From: Clostridia bacterium
GTDB lineage: Bacteria; Bacillota_A; Clostridia; Christensenellales; Borkfalkiaceae
Assembly (NCBI GenBank): GCA_017504735.1
Contig: JAFVQP010000189.1
Coordinates: 1-7,175 of the forward strand
DNA length: 7,175 nt
Direction of reading: 5' to 3'
Position 1 is the first letter of the stretch; each line of letters begins with the position of its first letter. Both the position numbers and the translations under genes were made by a program. Positions 1 to 5,223 of the stretch are shown here, piece after piece. The notes below the pieces were generated by a model. The model was not told the origin of the DNA. It was given only the letters and a program-made list of their open reading frames with translations, and did not search any database.

Positions 1-198
1 GGCTCCGCCGGTGCCAAGGCGCTGGATGCGCTGGGCATCACTTACACCGCTTGCGACGATCAGGCAAAGGCCCTGATGGAAGTCGCCGCCGGCAGCACGC
101 AGGCTTTTTCAGTAACTTCCCGCGTCAACCCTATACAACGCGCTATTACACAGCTTGTATATAATATCAAATTCGTCAATATCTTGTCAAGCGTTTGA
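1..198 (+). pseudogene. Fragment of an amino-acid ABC transporter substrate-binding protein, broken at about position 100
   Basis: The frame is open from base 1 to a TGA at 196-198. Its first 33 codons read like the second lobe of a periplasmic or lipoprotein amino-acid-binding protein (SBP_bac_3 type): a GSAGAKALDALGI stretch followed by QAKALMEVAAGST. In that family the next residues are normally D-A-A-V-hydrophobic; here they become QAFSVTSRVNP and the similarity is lost. The first 100 bases are 68% GC by hand count, the next 100 are 39%, and the codons of the first part (CTG, GCC, GGC) differ from the other genes in the window. The upstream part is outside the window. It could be a real truncated gene, a recombination remnant or a chimeric assembly junction. 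Family assignment of the first third is fairly secure; the nature of the break is not. Confidence 0.5.
161..190 (-). promoter_or_regulatory. Candidate sigma-A promoter facing left, out of the window
   Basis: On the minus strand a consensus -35 TTGACA (185-190) is followed after 18 bp by TATTAT (161-166). Transcription would start near 150-155 and run leftward, antisense to the binding-protein fragment. No minus-strand gene is recognisable between here and position 1, so the target would lie beyond the edge, or the true neighbour was lost at the junction near position 100. AT-rich DNA throws up such matches, so this is a candidate only. Confidence 0.4.
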
Positions 199-240
199 AC
201 GCACTTTTTTAAAATTTTTTAAGAAAAAATGAATTATTTT

Positions 241-288
241 GTTTTTTGCCATTTTTACAGGTTTTATACACGTTTTTTGCACTTTTAC
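241..288. repeat. Pair of imperfect T-rich direct repeats
   Basis: GTTTTTTGCcATTTTTAC at 241-258 recurs as GTTTTTTGCACTTTTAC at 272-288, with starts 31 bp apart (about three helical turns). The first nine bases are identical. The surrounding DNA is strongly T-rich, which raises the chance of coincidental similarity. No gene is visible on either strand in 199-393. Confidence 0.4.
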
Positions 289-298
289 TTCCATATAT

Positions 299-325
299 TA
301 TATATACGCGTATGCGCACGCGCAT
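299..325. other. 27-bp strictly alternating pyrimidine/purine tract with a near-palindrome
   Basis: From t299 to t325 every odd position is a pyrimidine and every even one a purine, passing from TATATATA into CGCG and GCGCACGCGC. This base pattern is favourable to Z-DNA under negative supercoiling. The right half contains ATGCGC-AC-GCGCAT (312-325), a 6-bp inverted repeat with a 2-nt centre. It lies just beyond the terminator of the lipoprotein gene. Confidence 0.6.
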
Positions 326-326
326 T

Positions 327-363
327 AAAAAAGTAAACAGAACCCGAAAATGAGATTTCGGGT
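327..363 (-). terminator. Intrinsic terminator of the lipoprotein gene
   Basis: On the minus strand the perfect stem ACCCGAAA/TTTCGGGT (356-363 with 342-349) closes a 6-nt loop and is followed by a T-rich stretch ending in six T (complement of the A run 327-332). It begins about 30 bp after the lipoprotein stop at 394-396. The T run starts 9 bp from the stem, a little remote from the ideal. Confidence 0.7.
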
Positions 364-393
364 CCTATTCCTCTAAATTTTACACGTTTGAGC

Positions 394-1602
394 TTAGCCT
401 ACTTCTACCTCAGTATCTACCGACACCGTGGAGCGAAGCGCGGTTTCCATGTCCGACCAGCTCTTTTCAACTGCCTTTGCCGCCGAACCGTAACTCTTTT
501 CAAAGTCTTCAAAGAACGCCTTTTGCGCGTCTTGACGTTTCGCAGCAATCTTAGGCAAGTTTTCTTCCGCCTTAATCTTTTCCTGTGCGAGGATATCCAA
601 CGCCTTCGTGTGTTGCGTTGAAACGATATTCAACTGCTCATCCAAAACCTTATTCACCTGCTCAGCCGCCTTATGAATCGCCTCTTCCGCTTCAGCAACT
701 CTTGCCTGAATGCCTTCAAGGTTGAGTTTTACCTCTGTCGTAAAGCCGCCAACTTTGATTTCCGTACGAGCCTTTATGTAATCAATCTTAACCTGCTGTA
801 AAGCCTTCAACGCAAGGTTATACGCGCTGTTTTCACCAACAATAAATACATATCTTTGCGCCTCAATCGCTTTTACCGCAACGTTGTATGCACCATTGCA
901 AACGTCAAACGCAGCTTTTTGCAACAAGCTAAGTTTGTCACGCATTACTTCCAAAGAAGCCTGTTCCATCGCAAATGCTTTTGCCTCGTAGTAAACTTCT
1001 TTCAATTCCTGCGAATAGAATTCTGCGGTTTCCTTTCTCGATTCGATCAAGGTATTTACCAATTCAACATACTGCATTTCCGCCGTTTCTACATAGGGAG
1101 CGCACTCCTCTACCAAAACCTTTAACTGTTCTTCCGTGATTGCCGCCTGCTGTTGTACAGTTGCCTGAATATCCACAGTTTCAAGATAGCTTTTCACCTG
1201 CGTTTCTACGCTGTTATAAAGGGTAGTAGCCAGCTCTGTGTCGCCCGAAAGGGAAATTTTTAATTCGTTTTCACCAGCCTGCACTTCACTTTGTACAAGA
1301 TAGCCCGTTTCTTTGGAAACCTGCACAAACAACTTCGCAGCTTCCTCCGCCGTTTTGCCTTGAACGTCCGAAAACGCCTCCGAACTGATGATAAGGTTGC
1401 CCTCTTCGTTGATTGCATTTACGCTGATAACCTTATTTTCACCGTCAAGTAAAAATTCTACTTCGGGGTTCAAGCAAACGTTCATCACAGTTTTTTGCTT
1501 TTCTTCCTCATCTTTTTTGAATAATTTACAGGACGATAACGCACCTACACTCGTCGTCATCATCAATGCAGCGCTTGCCAGCGCAATAATCTTTTTCTTC
1601 AT
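394..1602 (-). CDS. Lipoprotein with an RsgI-like extracellular domain and a long helical C-terminal region
   Basis: 402-residue predicted membrane-anchored surface lipoprotein. The start at 1602 is chosen because AGGAGG (complement of 1609-1614) sits 6 nt upstream; an in-frame ATG at 1653 lies upstream of the ribosome binding site and between the promoter elements. Residues 1-25 form a signal peptide (MKKK, hydrophobic core) ending in the lipobox LSSC with C25 as the lipidated cysteine, then a charged linker rich in K and E. Residues about 38-120 resemble the extracellular middle domain of RsgI-type anti-sigma factors: LNPEVEFLLDGENKVISVNA, then N-E-x-G, a TAEEA helix and GYL. In RsgI that domain follows an N-terminal sigma-binding segment and one transmembrane helix; both are absent here. 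Residues about 125-385 are rich in A, E, K and Q and read as long amphipathic helices, probably coiled coil. It is monocistronic with its own promoter and terminator. Lipoprotein status is firm, the RsgI relation moderate, the function unknown. Confidence 0.85.
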   Translation of the reverse strand: MKKKIIALASAALMMTTSVGALSSCKLFKKDEEEKQKTVMNVCLNPEVEFLLDGENKVISVNAINEEGNLIISSEAFSDVQGKTAEEAAKLFVQVSKETGYLVQSEVQAGENELKISLSGDTELATTLYNSVETQVKSYLETVDIQATVQQQAAITEEQLKVLVEECAPYVETAEMQYVELVNTLIESRKETAEFYSQELKEVYYEAKAFAMEQASLEVMRDKLSLLQKAAFDVCNGAYNVAVKAIEAQRYVFIVGENSAYNLALKALQQVKIDYIKARTEIKVGGFTTEVKLNLEGIQARVAEAEEAIHKAAEQVNKVLDEQLNIVSTQHTKALDILAQEKIKAEENLPKIAAKRQDAQKAFFEDFEKSYGSAAKAVEKSWSDMETALRSTVSVDTEVEVG

Positions 1603-1624
1603 AACACTTCCTCCTAATTTGTTT

Positions 1625-1668
1625 TTGTATTGACAATATAGCACAAAAAACATTGAATGTCAATACAA
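1625..1668. repeat. Perfect 11-bp inverted repeat embracing the lipoprotein promoter
   Basis: TTGTATTGACA (1625-1635) and its exact complement TGTCAATACAA (1658-1668) are 22 bp apart, arm centres 33 bp apart (about three helical turns). One arm contains the -35; the other touches the last base of the -10 and covers the predicted start. Because most of it is upstream of the start, it cannot act as an RNA hairpin, so a DNA-level operator is the simplest reading. Confidence 0.6.
1635..1663 (-). promoter_or_regulatory. Promoter of the lipoprotein gene
   Basis: A perfect -35 TTGACA (1658-1663) is followed after exactly 17 bp by TATATT (1635-1640), which carries an upstream TGC (extended -10 form). 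Predicted start is near 1628, giving a leader of about 26 nt that contains the AGGAGG. This is a strong sigma-A type promoter lying between two arms of a perfect inverted repeat. Confidence 0.8.
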
Positions 1669-1713
1669 TTTTATGATTTTTTCACCTCTGTTTTGTCATA
1701 AATTTTACTACAC

Positions 1714-1741
1714 TTCCACAGTTAAAACCACATTTGTGGAA
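1714..1741. repeat. Short inverted repeat upstream of the lipoprotein promoter
   Basis: TTCCACA (1714-1720) and TGTGGAA (1735-1741) are a perfect 7-bp pair around 14 bp. An inner alternative CCACA-TT-TGTGG (1728-1739) shares the right arm. There is no adjacent T run in either direction, so it is not a terminator. It lies between the HAD terminator and the lipoprotein -35 and may be a protein site or chance. Confidence 0.35.
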
Positions 1742-1759
1742 TATTTGCAACCTCGCAAT

Positions 1760-1795
1760 AAAAAAAGAGAAATCAACGTTACGTCAATCTCTCTT
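1760..1795 (-). terminator. Intrinsic terminator of the HAD phosphatase gene
   Basis: On the minus strand AAGAGA (1790-1795) pairs with TCTCTT (1765-1770), extended inward by a wobble and two A-T pairs, with a loop of about 13 nt. It is followed directly by a T run (complement of the A run 1760-1766). It starts 24 bp past the stop codon at 1819-1821. It probably ends the typA-HAD transcript. Confidence 0.7.
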
Positions 1796-1818
1796 ACGCC
1801 TATATGATATGGTTTATA

Positions 1819-2454
1819 TTACACAAGTTCAGCAAAATCCATCACGTATTTATCCGCTACTTGACGCATTTCTTCCATCACGTCCTTAGACGACTCGTCA
1901 TACACCCCTACCGTTGCCATACCGACCTTTTTCGCCGTTTTTAACACGTTAAGGTTATCATCCGCCATGATACATTCTTCAGGCGTTACGCCAAGACGTC
2001 TCGTCGCCTCTACGTATATCGCCTCATCCGCTTTCGACATTCCAAACGTATCAATCGACCATACGTTTTCAAATAAGTCGTACACGCGCAGGCGTTTCAT
2101 ACATATATCGGTAAGAAGCTGAGGACTTGCCGTCAAAACGTTCAAACGACAGCCTTGCGCCTTTAGTTTTTCCAACGTTTCCTTTACGTTTGCTTTTAAA
2201 GGGATTGTTTCACCATAGGCACGCAATGTTTCCGCCTTGAAATGTTCGTATATCTTTTCCGCATCGTAACCACCTGGCAAATGGTCGGCAATATATTGCG
2301 CAGAACCCTTATACCCCAACGGCGTCAAAGTTGTAACGATATCGTCGGGATAAGAAATGCCTTTTTCATCCAAAAAACCAAGCACAATCCCTATCCCTAC
2401 GGGCATCGAATCTACCAACGTCCCATCTAAATCGAAAATGTAAACTTTTTGCAT
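1819..2454 (-). CDS. HAD-superfamily hydrolase, phosphoglycolate phosphatase/beta-phosphoglucomutase-like
   Basis: 211-residue cytoplasmic phosphatase of HAD subfamily IA, usual length. Start at 2454 is preferred over the in-frame ATG at 2475 because GAGGTGA lies just upstream of it and motif I then begins at residue 7, as is normal. Motif I is FDLDGTLVDS with nucleophile D8 and acid/base D10; an alpha-helical C1 cap occupies about residues 16-85; motif II is VLTAS (T108 or S110); motif III is K141; motif IV is ADDN with D165 and D166 binding magnesium. All catalytic positions are present, so it should be active on a small phosphorylated metabolite, but the substrate cannot be read from the sequence. 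It follows typA by 66 bp on the same strand with no obvious promoter of its own in the gap, suggesting read-through from typA. Confidence 0.9.
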   Translation of the reverse strand: MQKVYIFDLDGTLVDSMPVGIGIVLGFLDEKGISYPDDIVTTLTPLGYKGSAQYIADHLPGGYDAEKIYEHFKAETLRAYGETIPLKANVKETLEKLKAQGCRLNVLTASPQLLTDICMKRLRVYDLFENVWSIDTFGMSKADEAIYVEATRRLGVTPEECIMADDNLNVLKTAKKVGMATVGVYDESSKDVMEEMRQVADKYVMDFAELV

Positions 2455-2490
2455 ACTTTCACCTCGATTTTTCATTTCAACGCGTACATG

Positions 2491-2517
2491 CCCCCTTCAT
2501 TTTATATTTTAAGGGGG
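2491..2517 (-). other. GC-rich intercistronic hairpin between typA and the HAD gene, without a U tract
   Basis: CCCCCTT (2491-2497) and AAGGGGG (2511-2517) form a perfect 7-bp stem around a 13-nt A/T loop, 3 bp beyond the typA stop. In the direction of transcription it is followed by CATGTACGCG rather than T residues, so it does not look like a full intrinsic terminator. It could stabilise the typA 3' end, be a processing site, or partially attenuate HAD expression. Confidence 0.5.
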
Positions 2518-2520
2518 ATT

Positions 2521-4353
2521 TTACGCTTTACCAGCCTTTTCCTTGGCACGTGCTTTTGCACGCAATTCTGCATCCAAAATACGCTTTCTGATACGCAAAG
2601 ATTTCGGGGTTACTTCCAACAACTCGTCATCAGCAATAAACTCTAAACATTCTTCCAAGCTCATCTTGCTAACGGGGACAAGCGTCAACGCATCGTCGCT
2701 ACCCGACGAACGAGTATTTGTCAAATGTTTGGTCTTACAAACGTTTACGTTGATATCGTCCGCAAGGTTGGTATAACCTACCACCATACCTTGATATACG
2801 GGCGTACCGGGCGTTACAAACAAGTTACCTCTGCCCTGTGCGTTAAACAAACCGTAGGTAACCGCTTCACCCGTTTCAAACGCAACCAAGGAGCCTGTAT
2901 TTCTACGTTGCATATCCCCCTTATAGGGTTCGTAGGAATAGAAAATGGTATTCATAATACCCTGGCCCTTCGTATCGGTCAAGAATTCACTCTTATACCC
3001 AAACAAACCGCGGGAAGGAACGGTGAATTCCAAACGCATACGCGCACCAATTGCATTCATTTGTACAAGCGTACCCTTACGGTTACCCATTGCAGAGAAT
3101 ACGGGGCCCGTCATATCTTCGGGTACGTCCGCAACAAAGCGTTCGATGGGTTCGTGGATCACGCCGTCGATTTCCTTATACAATACTTTAGGAGTGGAAA
3201 CCTGGAATTCGTAGCCTTCACGGCGCATCGTTTCAATCAAGATAGAAAGATGCATTTCCCCTCTACCGCAAACGCGGAAACTATCCGCATATTCGGTGTC
3301 GTTTACACGCAAGGAAACGTCACGCAACAATTCCTTGTACAAACGGTCGCGAAGTTGTCTGCTGGTAACAAATTTACCTTCTTTCCCTGCAAACGGGCTG
3401 TCGTTTACCGAGAAAGTCATTTCCACGGTAGGATCTTCAATTTTTACAAACTGTACGGGTTCTACCTTCGTAGGCTCGCACACGGTATCCCCAATGCTCA
3501 AACCTTCGATCCCCGAGAACATAACGATATCCCCTGCTTTTGCTTCAGGTACAAGCACCTTTTCCAAGCCTTCGATTTGGTATAAGTTTACGATACGGCA
3601 GTTCGTACGAATCTTCGAATCGTTGAAATTACATAAGGATACAGGCTCGTTTGCACGGATAACACCTCGTTCGATTCTACCGATACCGATACGGCCGACA
3701 AATTCGTTGTAATCAATGCAGGAAACAAGCAATTGACCAGGGCCTTCCACATCCATTTCCATAGGGGGAATGGTTTCCAAAATGGTATCAAACAAGGGGT
3801 TAAGGTTGGGTTCCTGCTTATCAGGGGTAAGGGAAGCCGTACCTTGACGTCCACAGCAATATACAATAGGACTGTCAAGCTGTTCATCCGTAGCGTCAAG
3901 CTCCATCATGAGAAGCTGCATTTCTTCCACAACTTCATCAATACGCGCATCAGGTCTATCCACCTTGTTGATTACGATAATCATTTTTAAGCCCAAAGCC
4001 AACGCCTTTTGCATAACGAAACGAGTTTGAGGCAAAGGCCCTTCCGCCGAGTCAACAAGGATGATTGCGCCGTTTACCATCTTCAAAACACGTTCAACTT
4101 CACCCGAGAAATCCGCGTGGCCAGGGGTATCGATGATGTTAATTTTTACCCCGTTGTAGTGTGTGGAAGTGTTTTTTGCGAGAATGGTAATACCACGTTC
4201 TCTTTCCAAATCGCCGCTGTCCATAACACGATCTTGTACCTGTTGGTTTTCACGGAATACGCCGCCCTGCGCCAACATTTCGTTAACAAGGGTGGTTTTA
4301 CCATGGTCAACGTGCGCGATAATTGCAATGTTTCTTAAATCTTCTCTAATCAT
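2521..4353 (-). CDS. typA: TypA/BipA ribosome-associated translational GTPase
   Basis: 610 residues, full length for the family. TypA binds the 70S ribosome in the EF-G site, hydrolyses GTP and supports ribosome assembly and growth under stress. The GTPase domain covers about 1-200: G1 AHVDHGKT (13-20), G2 RGIT with T56, G3 DTPGH (75-79) and G4 NKVD (129-132). The G5 region reads YCCGRQG (165-171), with cysteine where many homologues have serine in YASA. Beta-barrel domain II follows (about 205-300), then the EF-G III-like and V-like domains ([21 protein letters not shown], split here as [10 protein letters not shown] and [11 protein letters not shown], then [20 protein letters not shown] near 450), then the TypA-specific C-terminal domain ending in a lysine/arginine-rich tail. 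AGGAG (4364-4368) lies 10 nt before the start. It has its own promoter and probably leads a two-gene transcript with the HAD gene. Confidence 0.98.
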   Translation of the reverse strand: MIREDLRNIAIIAHVDHGKTTLVNEMLAQGGVFRENQQVQDRVMDSGDLERERGITILAKNTSTHYNGVKINIIDTPGHADFSGEVERVLKMVNGAIILVDSAEGPLPQTRFVMQKALALGLKMIIVINKVDRPDARIDEVVEEMQLLMMELDATDEQLDSPIVYCCGRQGTASLTPDKQEPNLNPLFDTILETIPPMEMDVEGPGQLLVSCIDYNEFVGRIGIGRIERGVIRANEPVSLCNFNDSKIRTNCRIVNLYQIEGLEKVLVPEAKAGDIVMFSGIEGLSIGDTVCEPTKVEPVQFVKIEDPTVEMTFSVNDSPFAGKEGKFVTSRQLRDRLYKELLRDVSLRVNDTEYADSFRVCGRGEMHLSILIETMRREGYEFQVSTPKVLYKEIDGVIHEPIERFVADVPEDMTGPVFSAMGNRKGTLVQMNAIGARMRLEFTVPSRGLFGYKSEFLTDTKGQGIMNTIFYSYEPYKGDMQRRNTGSLVAFETGEAVTYGLFNAQGRGNLFVTPGTPVYQGMVVGYTNLADDINVNVCKTKHLTNTRSSGSDDALTLVPVSKMSLEECLEFIADDELLEVTPKSLRIRKRILDAELRAKARAKEKAGKA

Positions 4354-4394
4354 AGTAGAAGCGCTCCTTATTTCGTAAACTTTTCAACCTTTTT

Positions 4395-4423
4395 ATTGTA
4401 ATACTTTTTTTTAATATTGACAA
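4395..4423 (-). promoter_or_regulatory. Promoter of typA
   Basis: TTGTCA (4418-4423, one mismatch to TTGACA) and TACAAT (4395-4400, one mismatch to TATAAT) are separated by exactly 17 bp. Predicted start is near 4388, giving a leader of about 35 nt with no further structure seen. The region just upstream is almost pure A/T and could serve as an UP element. Confidence 0.75.
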
Positions 4424-4437
4424 GAATTTTTAACAGC

Positions 4438-4459
4438 TTTATAAAAAATATTTTATAAA
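4438..4459. repeat. Perfect 9-bp A/T inverted repeat upstream of the typA promoter
   Basis: TTTATAAAA (4438-4446) and TTTTATAAA (4451-4459) flank AATA. It begins 15 bp upstream of the typA -35 and just past the folA terminator. Its pure A/T composition makes chance more likely than usual; it may simply be part of an A/T-rich upstream activating region. Confidence 0.4.
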
Positions 4460-4464
4460 AATAC

Positions 4465-4503
4465 AAAAAAAATCTTCCAACGGATGCTACCGTGGAAGAT
4501 TTT
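4465..4503 (-). terminator. Strong intrinsic terminator of the thyA-folA operon
   Basis: A 13-bp stem with one bulged base (AAATCTTCC-ACGG, 4470-4483, against CCGTGGAAGATTT, 4490-4502) closes a 6-nt loop. On the minus strand it is followed by eight T (complement of 4465-4472). It starts 2-3 bp after the folA stop. The plus-strand side has only four T after the stem, so it works chiefly for folA. Confidence 0.9.
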
Positions 4504-4505
4504 TA

Positions 4506-5006
4506 TCATAATTTTTGCGGATTTTTATTTTCGTATTTCGTAAAACGAATGGTATAGCCATTGTCGTTTGTTGGCTCTCCCTCGTCCACGCAAACAAAAT
4601 CGGGGTGTTCGTCGAGGTTTGGAAAGAATACTTCTGCACCACCAATAGCATCTACCTTCGTCACCAACGCATAGTTGCAATAAGGCAACAGCTCGCGGTA
4701 AATTTCATCACCGCCTATGACGTAAATATCCTCATTTTCACGGGCTTTCATCTCCGCTTTTAACTGCTCGTACGAACGGACAATTACACATTCATCGCAT
4801 ACCTGCCCCCTAGATAATACAATATTTACCCTATTTTTAAGTGGCTTTTGACCAGGGAAAGAACGCAGGGTATTTCCACCCATCACAACGGTATGTCCCA
4901 TCGTGGTTTGACGGAAAAATTTCATATCCAAGGGCAAGGAAAACATCATATCATTCCCCTTTCCGATCCCCCATTCCTTATCCGCATGTACAATTGCGTA
5001 AATCAT
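4506..5006 (-). CDS. folA: Dihydrofolate reductase
   Basis: 166 residues, typical DHFR length. It reduces dihydrofolate to tetrahydrofolate with NADPH, regenerating the cofactor oxidised by ThyA encoded just upstream. Seen: EWGIGKGND (11-19), the folate-pocket helix LPLDMKFF with catalytic acid D27 and F31, VVMGGNTLRSFPG (40-52), the KPLKNRVNIVLSR strand (54-66), and the cofactor-binding glycines in IYVIGGDEIY (94-103). In E. coli numbering, position 22 is F instead of the usual W (a change I associate with clostridial DHFRs) and the NADPH-contacting R44-H45 pair is replaced by G44-N45, while T46 is kept. AAAGGAG (5012-5018) lies 5 nt before the start. It is the second gene of the operon, separated from thyA by the unusual repeat element, and ends at a strong terminator. 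Confidence 0.96.
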   Translation of the reverse strand: MIYAIVHADKEWGIGKGNDMMFSLPLDMKFFRQTTMGHTVVMGGNTLRSFPGQKPLKNRVNIVLSRGQVCDECVIVRSYEQLKAEMKARENEDIYVIGGDEIYRELLPYCNYALVTKVDAIGGAEVFFPNLDEHPDFVCVDEGEPTNDNGYTIRFTKYENKNPQKL

Positions 5007-5024
5007 AGATTCTCCTTTGGATTA

Positions 5025-5223
5025 CAGTGAAGTTGTGGCGTTGCCACAGTGAAGTTTATTCCATAAGTGAAGTTGGCTACACCAGTGAAGTTTTTGCGTC
5101 CCGCAAAAGTTATTGCTATTATTAATAACAGCCACAACTTGCCAATAGGCAAACTTCACTTTTCGCAAAGCGAAAAACTTATCTCTTGAAAAGAACTTCA
5201 CTTTGCGTTAGCAAAACTTCACC
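5025..5223. repeat. Mirror-symmetric array of AGTGAAGTT boxes alternating with small stem-loops, between thyA and folA
   Basis: Boxes AGTGAAGTT occur at 5026, 5048, 5066 and 5084 (starts); complementary AACTTCAC(T) boxes at 5152, 5194 and 5215, with a partial AACTT at 5176. Paired boxes are equidistant from a common centre (start plus end sums 10249, 10250, 10250, 10244), and the centre holds the palindrome TTATTAATAA (5119-5128) within AAGTT...AACTT (5107-5140). Between boxes lie short hairpins of different sequence: TGTGGC-GTT-GCCACA (5034-5048), TTAT-TCC-ATAA (5056-5066), TTTTGCG-TCC-CGCAAAA (5092-5108), TTGCC-AATA-GGCAA (5139-5152), TTTTCGC-AAA-GCGAAAA (5160-5176), TTTGC-GTTA-GCAAA (5202-5215). 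No reading frame or gene is visible. TTA flanks both sides (5022-5024 and 5224-5226). It could be a non-autonomous mobile repeat or a structured RNA region in the thyA-folA transcript. Confidence 0.85.

Noticed and set aside
229..336. Small plus-strand ORF of about 35 codons starting at ATG 229
   Set aside because: No Shine-Dalgarno, a composition of F, Y and H codons driven by T-rich DNA, and it runs through the alternating tract.
1603..1653. N-terminal extension of the lipoprotein by 17 codons
   Set aside because: It would start upstream of the AGGAGG and at the -10/spacer of the promoter; the internal ATG gives a proper signal peptide.
2455..2475. N-terminal extension of the HAD hydrolase by 7 codons
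   Set aside because: The GAGGTGA ribosome binding site lies inside it, just before the ATG at 2454, and motif I sits at the usual distance from that later start.
2725..3585. Long open frame (286 codons) on the plus strand
   Set aside because: It lies wholly antisense to typA, whose product matches a full-length family; no ribosome binding site and no recognisable protein.
5025..5223. CRISPR array
   Set aside because: Repeats are only 9 bp, switch orientation midway, and the intervals are self-complementary hairpins of 9-15 nt rather than unique spacers; no cas genes are in view.
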